From the NCBI RefSeq assembly GCF_019857225.1, contig NZ_JAFJSY010000025.1, positions 1 to 64,000 of the forward strand: 64,000 bases of DNA, given 5' to 3'. How positions within the stretch are numbered: the stretch's first letter is position 1; the number at the start of each line of letters is the position of its first letter. The notes below the pieces were generated by a model. That model did not search any database. It saw only the letters and a list, made by a program, of their open reading frames with translations, and was not told where the DNA came from. This document shows, piece after piece, positions 49,304-57,175 of the stretch. A program made the translations under genes and the position numbers. Origin of the DNA: Streptomyces plumbidurans (lineage in GTDB: Bacteria; Actinomycetota; Actinomycetes; Streptomycetales; Streptomycetaceae).

Positions 49304-50065
49304 ATGTCCACCACTGAGCAGCGGGTCGCGGTCGTCACCGGCGGAGCGCGCGGCATCGGTGCCGCCACCGCCGTACGGCTGGCAGCCGAGGGCCACGCGG
49401 TCGCCGTGATCGACCTCGACGAGGCAGCCTGCAAGGACACCGTGGAGAAGATCACCGCGGCGGGCGGCAGGGCCCTCGCGGTCGGCGCCGACGTGTCCGA
49501 CGAGGCGCAGGTCGAGGCCGCCGTCGCGCGCGTGGCCGACGAACTCGGCGCACCGACGATCCTGGTCAACAACGCGGGCGTGCTGCGCGACAACCTGCTG
49601 TTCAAGATGAGTGCCTCCGACTGGGACACCGTCATGAACGTGCACCTGCGCGGCGCCTTCCTGATGACCAAGGCCTGCCAGAAGCACATGGTCGACGCCG
49701 GCTTCGGCCGCATCGTCAACCTGTCCTCCTCCTCGGCGCTCGGCAACCGCGGCCAGGTCAACTACTCGGCCGCCAAGGCCGGTCTGCAGGGCTTCACCAA
49801 GACCCTCGCCAAGGAACTCGGCAAGTTCGGCATCACCGCCAACGCCGTCGCCCCCGGCTTCATCGCCACCGAGATGACCAAGGCCACCGCCGAGCGGGTC
49901 GGCATGGGCTTCGAGGACTTCAAGGCCGCGGCCGCCACCCAGATCCCGGTGGCGCGGGTCGGCGAGCCGGACGACATCGCCAACGCCATCGCCTTCTTCA
50001 CCGGCGAGGCGGCCGGATTCGTCTCCGGCCAGGTGCTGTACGTCGCCGGCGGACCGCTCGACTAG
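49304..50065 (+). CDS. fabG: 3-oxoacyl-ACP reductase-type SDR
   Basis: A 253-aa short-chain dehydrogenase: NAD(P)-binding TGGARGIG, NNAG, catalytic Ser in NLSSSSAL, and YSAAK with Tyr and Lys. The PGFIATEMT block is typical of FabG. It reduces a 3-oxoacyl thioester or works in the reverse direction. GAGGAG precedes the ATG. A second SDR gene starts 14 nt downstream. The pair is more likely a fatty-acid or sterol side-chain catabolic unit than the primary FabG of fatty-acid synthesis, whose gene clusters with fabI. Confidence 0.87.
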   Translation: MSTTEQRVAVVTGGARGIGAATAVRLAAEGHAVAVIDLDEAACKDTVEKITAAGGRALAVGADVSDEAQVEAAVARVADELGAPTILVNNAGVLRDNLLFKMSASDWDTVMNVHLRGAFLMTKACQKHMVDAGFGRIVNLSSSSALGNRGQVNYSAAKAGLQGFTKTLAKELGKFGITANAVAPGFIATEMTKATAERVGMGFEDFKAAAATQIPVARVGEPDDIANAIAFFTGEAAGFVSGQVLYVAGGPLD

Positions 50066-50079
50066 GAGAACTCCCAGCC

Positions 50080-50841
50080 ATGACTGAACTGCCCGCACTC
50101 TCCGGCAAGGCCGCCCTCGTCACGGGCGCCAGCCGCGGCATCGGCTACGGCGTCGCCGAGGCGCTCGTCGCCCGCGGCGACCGCGTGGCCATCACCGGCC
50201 GCAACGAGGACGCGCTGAAGGAGGCCGTCGACAAGCTCGGCGCCGAGCGCGTCATCGCCATCCCCGGCAAGGCGCACGACCTCGACCACCAGAGCGAGGC
50301 CGTCGAGCGCACCATGGAGGCCTTCGGCCGCCTCGACTTCCTGGTCAACAACGCCGGTACCAACCCGGTGTTCGGCCCGATCGCCGACCTCGACCTGAAC
50401 GTGGCCCGCAAGGTCTTCGAGACCAACGTGATCTCCGCGCTCGGCTTCGCCCAGAAGACCTGGCACGCCTGGCAGAAGGACAACGGCGGGGCGATCGTCA
50501 ACATCGCCTCGGTCGCGGGCATCGCGCCCTCGCCTTTCATCGCCGCCTACGGCGTCAGCAAGGCCGCGCTGATCAACCTGACCCAGCAGCTGGCGCACGA
50601 GTTCGCGCCCAAGGTGCGGGTCAACGCGATCGCCCCGGCCGTCGTGAAGACCAAGTTCGCGCAGGCGCTGTACGAGGGCCGCGAGGAGGAGGCGGCCGCC
50701 TCCTACCCGCTCGGCCGGCTCGGCGTGCCCTCCGACATCGGCGGCGCCGCCGCGTTCCTCACCTCCGAGCAGTCCGACTGGGTCACCGGTCAGACGCTCG
50801 TCGTCGACGGCGGGATCTTCCTGAACGCCGGCGTCGGCTGA
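50080..50841 (+). CDS. SDR-family oxidoreductase
   Basis: A 253-aa short-chain dehydrogenase with TGASRGIG, NNAG (VNNAGTNPVFGP), a catalytic Ser in VNIASVAG and YGVSK. It ends in GQTLVVDGGIFLN. GGAG precedes the ATG. It follows fabG closely with no terminator, so both share the promoter at 49145. A 14-bp hairpin terminator ends the unit. Substrate unknown; beta-hydroxyacyl or short alcohol substrates are plausible. Confidence 0.87.
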   Translation: MTELPALSGKAALVTGASRGIGYGVAEALVARGDRVAITGRNEDALKEAVDKLGAERVIAIPGKAHDLDHQSEAVERTMEAFGRLDFLVNNAGTNPVFGPIADLDLNVARKVFETNVISALGFAQKTWHAWQKDNGGAIVNIASVAGIAPSPFIAAYGVSKAALINLTQQLAHEFAPKVRVNAIAPAVVKTKFAQALYEGREEEAAASYPLGRLGVPSDIGGAAAFLTSEQSDWVTGQTLVVDGGIFLNAGVG

Positions 50842-50875
50842 AACGAGCCGTTAGGCCGTAACGATCAGGTACCCG

Positions 50876-50908
50876 AGGGCGCCGTTTCCTTGACGGAAAC
50901 GGCGCCCT
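50876..50908 (+). terminator. Terminator of the SDR operon
   Basis: AGGGCGCCGTTTCC and its exact complement form a 14-bp stem with a TTGAC loop. Confidence 0.85.
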
Positions 50909-51052
50909 TGTCATGGCACAAGGGCGGCACAGCCGGATGACAACGTCGTCATAAACAACCTGATCAAGGGCCTTGTACAAAGCGGGTTCAACCCCCGGTT
51001 CGCTGCGGTATGGTCTGCCGACCCTTGGTACGGCAGATCGAGGAGCGAGCGC

Positions 51053-52636
51053 GTGTTCAACCGGAACCGAGGCCTCTGGCAGGTGGCTGCCGTGGCGTCC
51101 GTGTCGTCGCTGGTGGCCGGATGCGGCATCCTCTCGTCGGACTCGTCCGGCGGCAAGGGGCCCATCGTCGTCGGCACGACCAGCGCCCCCAGCACACTGG
51201 ACCCCGCCGCCTCCTGGGACCAGTCGTGGGAACTCTTCCGCAACATCTACCAGACGCTTTTGAGCTACCCCTCCGGGGCGACCACGCCCCAGCCGGACGC
51301 GGCCGACACCTGCCGCTTCTCCGACAGCTCCAACAGGACGTACACCTGCGAGCTGCGCTCGGGCCTGAAATTCTCCGACGGGCACACGCTGGACGCCCAC
51401 GCGGTCAAGTACTCGATCGACCGGATCCGGAAGATCAACGTCAACGGCGGCCCCGCCGGTCTGCTCGGCAGCCTCGAGCGAGTACAGGTGACGGGTGACC
51501 GGGAGGTCGTCTTCCACCTCAACAAGCCCGACGCGACGTTCCCGTTCGTGCTCGCGACACCGGCCATGTCGATCGTCGACCCCGAGGAGTACCCGGCCGA
51601 CTCCCTGCGCAAGGACGACAGGATCTACGGCTCCGGGCCATACACGCTCCAGGCCTACGACGACGGCAAGAAGGCCGAACTCGCCCGGAACGGCAACTAC
51701 AAGGGCAACGCCCAGCTCGAGAACGACGCGGTGACCATCCGCTACTTCCAGGACTCGGCCACCATGGTCTCCGCGCTGAAGGACAAGGACATCGACGTCG
51801 CCTTCCGGGGCATGAACGCCGACGACATCGTCAACCTCCAGAAGCACAACTCCGACGGCTCCCTCCAGATCAACGAGGGCGCCGGCGTCGAGATCAACTA
51901 CCTGGTGTTCAACCCGAAGGACTCATGGGCCGCCAAGCCCGCGGTACGCAAGGCGGTCGCCCAGATCATCGACCGCGGGGCGATCGCGCACAAGGTCTAC
52001 AAGGACACCGTGGAGCCGCTGTACTCCATGGTCCCGAAGGGCCTGACCGCGCACACCACCGACTACTTCGACGACTTCGGCAGCCCGAGCGTCACCAAGG
52101 CCCGCAGATTCCTCACCGACGCGGGCATCACCCAGCGCGTCCCGCTCACCCTCTGGTACACCACCGACCGCTACGGCTCCTCCACCAAGCTGGAGTTCGC
52201 GGAGATCAAACGTCAGCTGGAGTCCTCCGGGCTGTTCACGATCACGCTCAAGAGCCGTCCCTGGAAGACCTATGTGGCGGGCTACCAGAAGGGCGAGTAC
52301 CCGGTGTTCGGGCGCGGCTGGTTCCCCGACTTCCCGGACCCCGACAACTTCATAGCGCCGTTCGTCGGCAAGCAGAACGCGCTGGGTACGCCGTATCCCG
52401 CCCCCGAGATCACCGGGGTGCTGCTGCCCCGCTCGCGTGGCGAGAGCGACCGCGCCAACGTGGTCTCCGACTTCGAGCAGGCCCAGCAGATCATCGTCAA
52501 CGACGCCCGGCTGCTGCCCATTTGGCAGGGCAAGCAGTACGTGGCGGCCAGCGACGACATCTCCGGCGCGGAGCAGTCGCTGGACCCGTCGACGATCATG
52601 CTGATGTGGGAGCTGCACCGCAAGACCAGCTGGTAG
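51053..52636 (+). CDS. Oligopeptide-type ABC substrate-binding lipoprotein
   Basis: A 527-aa extracellular lipoprotein, SBP family 5. The signal peptide ends in lipobox VAGC at about residue 24. Family blocks are VGTTSAPSTLDPAASWDQSW, FSDGHTLDAHAVKYSIDRI, YGSGPYTLQAYD and INYLVFNPKDSWAAKPAVRK. It should deliver peptides or nickel-like ligands to a permease, but no permease or ATPase gene is adjacent, so it is an orphan here. GAGGAG precedes the GTG. A promoter TTCAAC-N16-TATGGT (50987-51014) is likely. Confidence 0.87.
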   Translation: MFNRNRGLWQVAAVASVSSLVAGCGILSSDSSGGKGPIVVGTTSAPSTLDPAASWDQSWELFRNIYQTLLSYPSGATTPQPDAADTCRFSDSSNRTYTCELRSGLKFSDGHTLDAHAVKYSIDRIRKINVNGGPAGLLGSLERVQVTGDREVVFHLNKPDATFPFVLATPAMSIVDPEEYPADSLRKDDRIYGSGPYTLQAYDDGKKAELARNGNYKGNAQLENDAVTIRYFQDSATMVSALKDKDIDVAFRGMNADDIVNLQKHNSDGSLQINEGAGVEINYLVFNPKDSWAAKPAVRKAVAQIIDRGAIAHKVYKDTVEPLYSMVPKGLTAHTTDYFDDFGSPSVTKARRFLTDAGITQRVPLTLWYTTDRYGSSTKLEFAEIKRQLESSGLFTITLKSRPWKTYVAGYQKGEYPVFGRGWFPDFPDPDNFIAPFVGKQNALGTPYPAPEITGVLLPRSRGESDRANVVSDFEQAQQIIVNDARLLPIWQGKQYVAASDDISGAEQSLDPSTIMLMWELHRKTSW

Positions 52637-52663
52637 ACCGTGCGATGCGCGGAGGCGAGGCCG

Positions 52664-52686
52664 TTGTCAGTGGTCGCCTGTAGGTT
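52664..52686 (+). promoter_or_regulatory. PafBC-type (RecA-NDp) promoter of ung
   Basis: TTGTCAGTG (52664-52672), eight bases, then TAGGTT (52681-52686) is an exact match to tTGTCRgtg-N8-TAnnnT. Start is expected near 52693, 33 nt before the ung GTG. Confidence 0.85.
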
Positions 52687-52725
52687 CTGAGACCTGAAGT
52701 GACCGCACGACATAAGGACGTTGAC

Positions 52726-53409
52726 GTGACCGACATCGCCATGCTGCCCGAGTCCTGGCGCGGGGTCCTGGGCGACGAGCTGCAGCAGCCCTACTTCAAG
52801 GAGCTGACGGAGTTCGTCGAGGAGGAGCGGGCGCAGGGTCCCGTCTACCCTCCGCGCGAGGAGGTCTTCGCCGCGCTGGACGCCACGCCGTACGACGGGG
52901 TGAAGGTCCTGATCCTCGGCCAGGACCCGTACCACGGCGAGGGCCAGGGCCACGGTCTGTGCTTCTCCGTCCGCCCCGGTGTGAAGACCCCGCCCTCCCT
53001 GCGCAACATCTACAAGGAGATGAAGGAGGAGCTCGGCACACCGATCCCGGACAACGGCTATCTGATGCCGTGGGCCCGGCAGGGCGTGCTGCTGCTCAAC
53101 GCGGTGCTGACGGTCCGCGCCGGCGAGGCCAACTCGCACAAGGGCAAGGGCTGGGAGAAGTTCACCGACGCGGTGATCCGGGCGGTCGCCGAGCGCCCCG
53201 ACCCCGCGGTCTTCGTGCTGTGGGGCAACTACGCGCAGAAGAAGCTCCCGCTGATCGACGAGACCCGGCACGTGGTGGTCAAGGGCGCGCACCCCTCCCC
53301 GCTGTCCGCGAAGAAGTTCTTCGGCTCCCGCCCGTTCACGCAGATCAACGAGGCGGTCGCGCGCCAGGGCCACCAGCCGATCGACTGGACGATCCCCAAC
53401 CTCGGCTGA
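52726..53409 (+). CDS. ung: Uracil-DNA glycosylase
   Basis: A 227-aa family 1 UDG. Catalytic GQDPYHGEGQ (water-activating Asp), LLLNAVLTV, VLWGNYAQ and the HPSPLSAKKFFGS leucine loop are all intact. It removes uracil from DNA. GTG 52726 is chosen because AAGGA lies 7 nt upstream; GTG 52699 would add nine residues and has no SD. The damage-type promoter upstream suggests induction by DNA damage. A hairpin terminator follows. Confidence 0.95.
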   Translation: MTDIAMLPESWRGVLGDELQQPYFKELTEFVEEERAQGPVYPPREEVFAALDATPYDGVKVLILGQDPYHGEGQGHGLCFSVRPGVKTPPSLRNIYKEMKEELGTPIPDNGYLMPWARQGVLLLNAVLTVRAGEANSHKGKGWEKFTDAVIRAVAERPDPAVFVLWGNYAQKKLPLIDETRHVVVKGAHPSPLSAKKFFGSRPFTQINEAVARQGHQPIDWTIPNLG

Positions 53410-53426
53410 GTGGGCCGAGAACACCG

Positions 53427-53455
53427 CCGGGCCGGTCCTCCCGAAACCGGCCCGG
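53427..53455 (+). terminator. ung terminator
   Basis: CCGGGCCGGT and ACCGGCCCGG form a perfect 10-bp stem around a 9-nt loop, 18 bp after the ung stop. Confidence 0.75.
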
Positions 53456-53515
53456 TGTCGCCTGACCGGGAATGCCGCGGGCTGCGGCTAGCGTCGACCG
53501 GGACAGGCGAGCAGC

Positions 53516-53545
53516 CGGTGAGTGTCGGTGAATGTCGGTGAGTGT
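53516..53545 (+). repeat. 10-bp tandem repeat, three copies
   Basis: CGGTGAGTGT, CGGTGAATGT and CGGTGAGTGT stand head to tail just before the SD of the next gene. The 10-bp period matches the helix repeat. Confidence 0.7.
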
Positions 53546-53557
53546 GCGGAGGACGCG

Positions 53558-54082
53558 GTGGCCCAGGGACAGGAGCAGACGGCGCCGGATGCCGTGATGA
53601 CGCGGATCGGGCAGGTCGTCATGCTCCATCACGCCGGTGACCGCGAGGAGGCCCGGCACCGCTTCCTGCAGCTGTGGACGGAGATCGGCGAGGACGGCGA
53701 TCCGCTGCACCGCTGCACCCTCGCCCACTACATGGCCGACACCCAGGACGACCCGGCGGACGAACTCACCTGGGACCTACGGGCGTTGACGGCCGCTGAG
53801 GAACTCACCGGCGACCGCCCCGCCGAGCACGAGGATGCGCTCGCGGTGCGTGCGCTCTACCCCTCGCTCCATCTGAACCTGGCAGCCGACTACGTCCGAC
53901 TCGGCCACCGTGCCGCGGCCCGCACCCACGTACGCCGCGCCCGCGGCGCAGCGGGCGCACTCGCGGACGACACCTACGGCGACGGGATGCGAGCAGCCAT
54001 CGCCCGGATGGAACTGCGCCTGGCCGACGAGGACCCGACCACGGAGGGGGGCGGCTGGGGACCGCCACGACAGCGGCCCTAG
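53558..54082 (+). CDS. TPR-like hypothetical protein
   Basis: A 174-aa helical protein. Residues 12-45 (MTRIGQVVMLHHAGDREEAR, RFLQLWTEIG) and 95-150 (LYPSLHLNLAADYVRLGHRA, AARTHVRRARG) look like tetratricopeptide repeats. No catalytic motif or signal is seen. GTG 53558 has GGAGG 5 nt upstream; the longer frame from 53522 would translate the tandem repeat. Similar proteins are widespread in Streptomyces without known function. Confidence 0.75.
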   Translation: MAQGQEQTAPDAVMTRIGQVVMLHHAGDREEARHRFLQLWTEIGEDGDPLHRCTLAHYMADTQDDPADELTWDLRALTAAEELTGDRPAEHEDALAVRALYPSLHLNLAADYVRLGHRAAARTHVRRARGAAGALADDTYGDGMRAAIARMELRLADEDPTTEGGGWGPPRQRP

Positions 54083-54107
54083 CTCGTTCGGCCAGGACCC
54101 CACTCCC

Positions 54108-54566
54108 TCAACGCCCGTAAGTCTGCTCGCAGATGGCCGCCTCAGGGCTGTCGGCCCGCCACCCCCCGTACTGTCTGCCGAGGGCGCAGAGGCCCGTTCC
54201 GTTGGTCAGGTCCGGGATGTCGACGTGTGGCTGACGGTGCGGCTCCGTCGTCGGGTGCGTCGTAGGAGGGCGGGGGTGTCTGCTCGGCGCGGGTGCGGGC
54301 TCTCGTGCGGTCGGGGCCGAAGCCTTCGGCGGCGGCGACGGGCGATGGCGTTGCGGTGTCTTGGGCTTCGGGCGCCGGGACGGTCCGATCATCTCCAGCG
54401 CCTCGCGGGCCGGTGCCTGCACGATCTGTGGCTCGGTGTCACCGCGCGGGTGGGGCGGGGCGGCGGTGGGCCGGGGCCCGGGTGGTTGCTGGACGGTCAC
54501 ACAGCCTGTGAGGGCCGAGACGGCCACGGTGACCAGGAGCGTTGCGGTGGTCGTCGTTCGTTGCAC
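54108..54566 (-). CDS. Proline-rich putative lipoprotein
   Basis: A 152-aa protein. A signal peptide (VQRTTTTATLLVTVAVSALT) ends in lipobox LTGC at about residue 21. A Pro/Arg-rich linker of about 80 residues follows, then a compact end DIPDLTNGTGLCALGRQYGG with two cysteines (LCALG, ICEQTYG) that could form a disulfide. The GTG at 54566 lies inside a hairpin TCGTTGC-ACGCGC-GCAACGA (54558-54577) and has no SD, so translation may be structured or leaderless. Function unknown; probably a surface protein. Confidence 0.68.
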   Translation of the reverse strand: MQRTTTTATLLVTVAVSALTGCVTVQQPPGPRPTAAPPHPRGDTEPQIVQAPAREALEMIGPSRRPKPKTPQRHRPSPPPKASAPTAREPAPAPSRHPRPPTTHPTTEPHRQPHVDIPDLTNGTGLCALGRQYGGWRADSPEAAICEQTYGR

Positions 54567-54678
54567 GCGCGCAACGATGACGGGTCCGGCGGCCCGGAGG
54601 ACAGCGGACGGGCGGAGGATGCCCCGCACGGGTGATCTCCCGCCCCGTACGGGGGCGGTGCGCGCGGCGCGGGTGACG

Positions 54679-55200
54679 TCAGTCGCCGGTGGCGCCGTCG
54701 ATGCGTTCGCGCAGCAGATCGGCGTGGCCGTTGTGGCGCGCGTACTCCTCGATCATGTGGGTGTAGATCCAGCGCAGGTTGAAGCGCTCGCCGGTGCGCC
54801 GGTGCTTGCCCGCGGACAGGTCGTCCAGGGCGAAGCGGGCGGCATGGCCGCGCGCGGCCTCGATCTCGGCCTGCCAGGTGGCGTGGGCCTTTGCCCAGGT
54901 GTCCGCGTCGGTGAGCCGGAAGTCGCCGTCCGGGTCGTCGTCGCTGTAGTAGATGGGCCCGGCCTGCTCGTCCGGCTCGTTCGCCAGGACCCGGCGGAAC
55001 CAGCTGCGCTCCACCTCGGCCATGTGCCGCACCAGACCCATGAGGGAGAGGGTGGAGGGCTCCACGGAACAGGTCCGCAGCTGTTCGTCGCTCAGGCCCT
55101 CGCACTTCCAGGCCAGGGTCTGCCGGTGATACTCGAGCCAGCCCTCCAGCATGGTGCGTTCGTCGGCGGTGGTGGCGGGTTCACGGCGCTCGGTGGTCAT
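54679..55200 (-). CDS. DinB-fold (DUF664) metal-binding protein
   Basis: A 173-aa protein of the DinB/YfiT four-helix bundle, unrelated to polymerase DinB: MLEGWLEYHRQTLAWKCEGL, SLMGLVRHMAEVERSWFRRV, and HMIEEYARHNGHADLLRERI with the three metal histidines. Actinobacterial members use mycothiol or bacillithiol as thiol transferases, or are uncharacterised. It is monocistronic. Confidence 0.83.
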   Translation of the reverse strand: MTTERREPATTADERTMLEGWLEYHRQTLAWKCEGLSDEQLRTCSVEPSTLSLMGLVRHMAEVERSWFRRVLANEPDEQAGPIYYSDDDPDGDFRLTDADTWAKAHATWQAEIEAARGHAARFALDDLSAGKHRRTGERFNLRWIYTHMIEEYARHNGHADLLRERIDGATGD

Positions 55201-55277
55201 GCCCGCATCCTGTCCCGTGCGCCGATCCCGTACCAGTCGATTTCACAGCCGGAGGTCCTCGCAGCACTCCCTCCGGC

Positions 55278-55880
55278 TCACTTCCCGAGCATCCCGTCCA
55301 GCAGCTCCTGCAGGCCGGCCCGCACCTCGCCCAGGCTCGGCACCTGAGCGCTGAACGACCCCGCCACGCAGGAGAACATCAGGCCGTCCGCCCAGGCCAC
55401 GAGGGACAGGGCGTGCCGGGCCGGGTCGGTCGAGCCCATGGCCGTGACCATGCCGGTGAGCTGATCGCGGAAGCGGGCGCCGGCCGCGTCGAAGTGCGCG
55501 CGCAGCTCGGGCCGGCGGGTGGCCTCCAGGGCCAGTTCGTAGCGGGCGAGCGTCAGTTCGCGGTTGCGGGTCAGGGCGCGGTGGGTGGCGAGGGCCAGCG
55601 CGTCCACCAGGCCGGCGAGCCCGGCCGCCGGGTCCGGCATCTCGTGCAGCGCCAGCACCCGCGCCTCACGGTCGGCCAGCCGCCGCACCGCCAGCTCCAG
55701 CAGTGACTGCCGCGTTCGCGCGAGGTTCGACGTGGAGCCCTGGGGGAGCCCGGCCGCCTCGTCGACCGCCCGGTGCGTCAGTCCGCGCATCCCGCGCTCG
55801 GCGAGCAGGGCGAGCGCGGTGTCCGCGACGAGGTCGGCGCGTGAGGCGCTCGGGGTGCCCACAGGGACGGAGGTCGACAT
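55278..55880 (-). CDS. TetR-family regulator of the FAD-monooxygenase operon
   Basis: A 200-aa protein. HTH at residues 15-58 (RADLVADTALALLAERGMRG, LTHRAVDEAAGLPQGSTSNL). The C-terminal ligand domain is TetR_C helical. The ATG at 55880 faces the divergent monooxygenase gene across two palindromic operators, so it probably represses both. The ligand may be the monooxygenase substrate. Confidence 0.88.
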   Translation of the reverse strand: MSTSVPVGTPSASRADLVADTALALLAERGMRGLTHRAVDEAAGLPQGSTSNLARTRQSLLELAVRRLADREARVLALHEMPDPAAGLAGLVDALALATHRALTRNRELTLARYELALEATRRPELRAHFDAAGARFRDQLTGMVTAMGSTDPARHALSLVAWADGLMFSCVAGSFSAQVPSLGEVRAGLQELLDGMLGK

Positions 55881-55900
55881 GCAGACCAACCTACCTGGGG

Positions 55901-55949
55901 CACTACAGCTGTAGTACAGTCGGCGCATGCGCGCACTACACCTGTAGTG
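55901..55949. promoter_or_regulatory. Two TetR operators
   Basis: ACTACAGCTGTAGT (55902-55915) is a perfect palindrome, and CACTACACCTGTAGTG (55934-55949) is the same site with one central mismatch. Their centres are 33 bp apart, about three helical turns, with GCGCATGCGC between them. Confidence 0.8.
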
Positions 55950-55977
55950 ATGCGCGGGCCGTACAGAAGGAGGAGTC

Positions 55978-57162
55978 ATGGCACACCCCGGAAGGGCCGT
56001 CGTGATCGGCGGCGGCATAGGCGGCCTGACCGCGGCCGCGGCCCTGCACCAGCGCGGCATGCGGGTCACCGTGCTGGAGCGTGCCGACTCCCTGGAGCCG
56101 GTCGGCGCCGGGATCTCGCTCACCCCCAACGCCCTGCGCGCCCTGGACGTCATCGGCGTCGGCGACGAGATCCGGGACCTCGCCGCCTGGCAGGGCGACG
56201 CGGGACTGCGCACCCCGGGCGGGCGCTGGCTCTCCCGCTCCAGCGCCGACGCGTCCGCCGAGCGCTTCGGCGGACCGCTCGTGCTGCTGCACCGGGCCAC
56301 CCTCGTCACCAGCCTCGCCGCCCGGATCCCGCAGGGCGCCGTCCGCACCGCGGCCGCGGCCACCCTCACCGACCCCGGCGACGCCGACCGGCCGGCCCGG
56401 GTGAGCACGCCCGACGGCGAGTGGGAGGCCGAACTCGTCGTGGCGGCCGACGGCATCCACTCCGCCGTACGCCGCACCCTCTTCCCGCACCACCCCGGCC
56501 CCATCTACTCCGGCTTCACCACCTGGCGGATCGTCGTCCCGCTGCCCGGCGTCGAGTTCGCCCCCCACGAGACCTGGGGCAGCGGCTGCCTGTGGGGCAC
56601 GCAGCCGCTCAAGGACGGCCGGATCTACGCCTACGCGGCCGCCGTCGCCCCGGCCGGTGAGCGTGCTCCGGACGACGAGAAGGCGGAACTGCTGCGCCGC
56701 TTCGGCGACTGGCACGACCCGATCCCCGCCGTCCTCGCCGCGACCGGCCCCGAGGGCGTCCTGCGCCACGACGTCCACCACCTCGACGAGCCGCTGCCCG
56801 CCTACCACAGCGGTCGGGTGGCCCTGCTCGGCGACGCCGCGCACGCCATGCCGCCGATGCTCGGACAGGGCGGCAACCAGGCCGTCGAGGACGCGATCGT
56901 CCTCGCCCACCACCACGACGACCTCGCCGCCTACAGCGCCGCCCGGCTGCCCCGTACGACCGCGATCGCACGGCAATCGGTCCGGGCCGCCCGCCTCAAC
57001 CTGATGTCCGGTCGCGCCCGGACCGCCGTCCGCGACACCGCGATCGTCGTGCTGTCCAAGGCGGTTCCCGGGCTCCTGCTGCGCAGCTTCGACTCCGTGG
57101 CCGGCTGGCGCCCGCCGCAGCAGCCGTATGCTTCCGGCAGCACACCGGCAGGCAAGCGCTAG
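55978..57162 (+). CDS. FAD-dependent monooxygenase, PHBH family
   Basis: A 394-aa flavoprotein hydroxylase: dinucleotide-binding VIGGGIGGLTAAAAL, ERADSLEPVGAGISLTPNA, AADGIHSAVRR (DG motif) and GRVALLGDAAHAMPPMLGQG (GD motif). It uses NAD(P)H and O2 to hydroxylate an aromatic or polyene substrate. AAGGAGGAG precedes the ATG. Its gene is controlled by the divergent TetR. An oxidoreductase gene starts 13 nt downstream, probably in the same transcript. Confidence 0.9.
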   Translation: MAHPGRAVVIGGGIGGLTAAAALHQRGMRVTVLERADSLEPVGAGISLTPNALRALDVIGVGDEIRDLAAWQGDAGLRTPGGRWLSRSSADASAERFGGPLVLLHRATLVTSLAARIPQGAVRTAAAATLTDPGDADRPARVSTPDGEWEAELVVAADGIHSAVRRTLFPHHPGPIYSGFTTWRIVVPLPGVEFAPHETWGSGCLWGTQPLKDGRIYAYAAAVAPAGERAPDDEKAELLRRFGDWHDPIPAVLAATGPEGVLRHDVHHLDEPLPAYHSGRVALLGDAAHAMPPMLGQGGNQAVEDAIVLAHHHDDLAAYSAARLPRTTAIARQSVRAARLNLMSGRARTAVRDTAIVVLSKAVPGLLLRSFDSVAGWRPPQQPYASGSTPAGKR

Positions 57163-57175
57163 AGGAGACCACCCC

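Noticed and set aside
50983..51000. tRNA T-arm-like sequence (GGTTCAACCCCCGG)
   Set aside because: The stem has a mismatch, and no D-arm, anticodon arm or acceptor stem surrounds it. It overlaps a promoter.
54679..55200. DNA-damage polymerase, because the fold is called DinB
   Set aside because: This is the four-helix DinB/YfiT metal fold (DUF664), unrelated to DNA polymerase IV.
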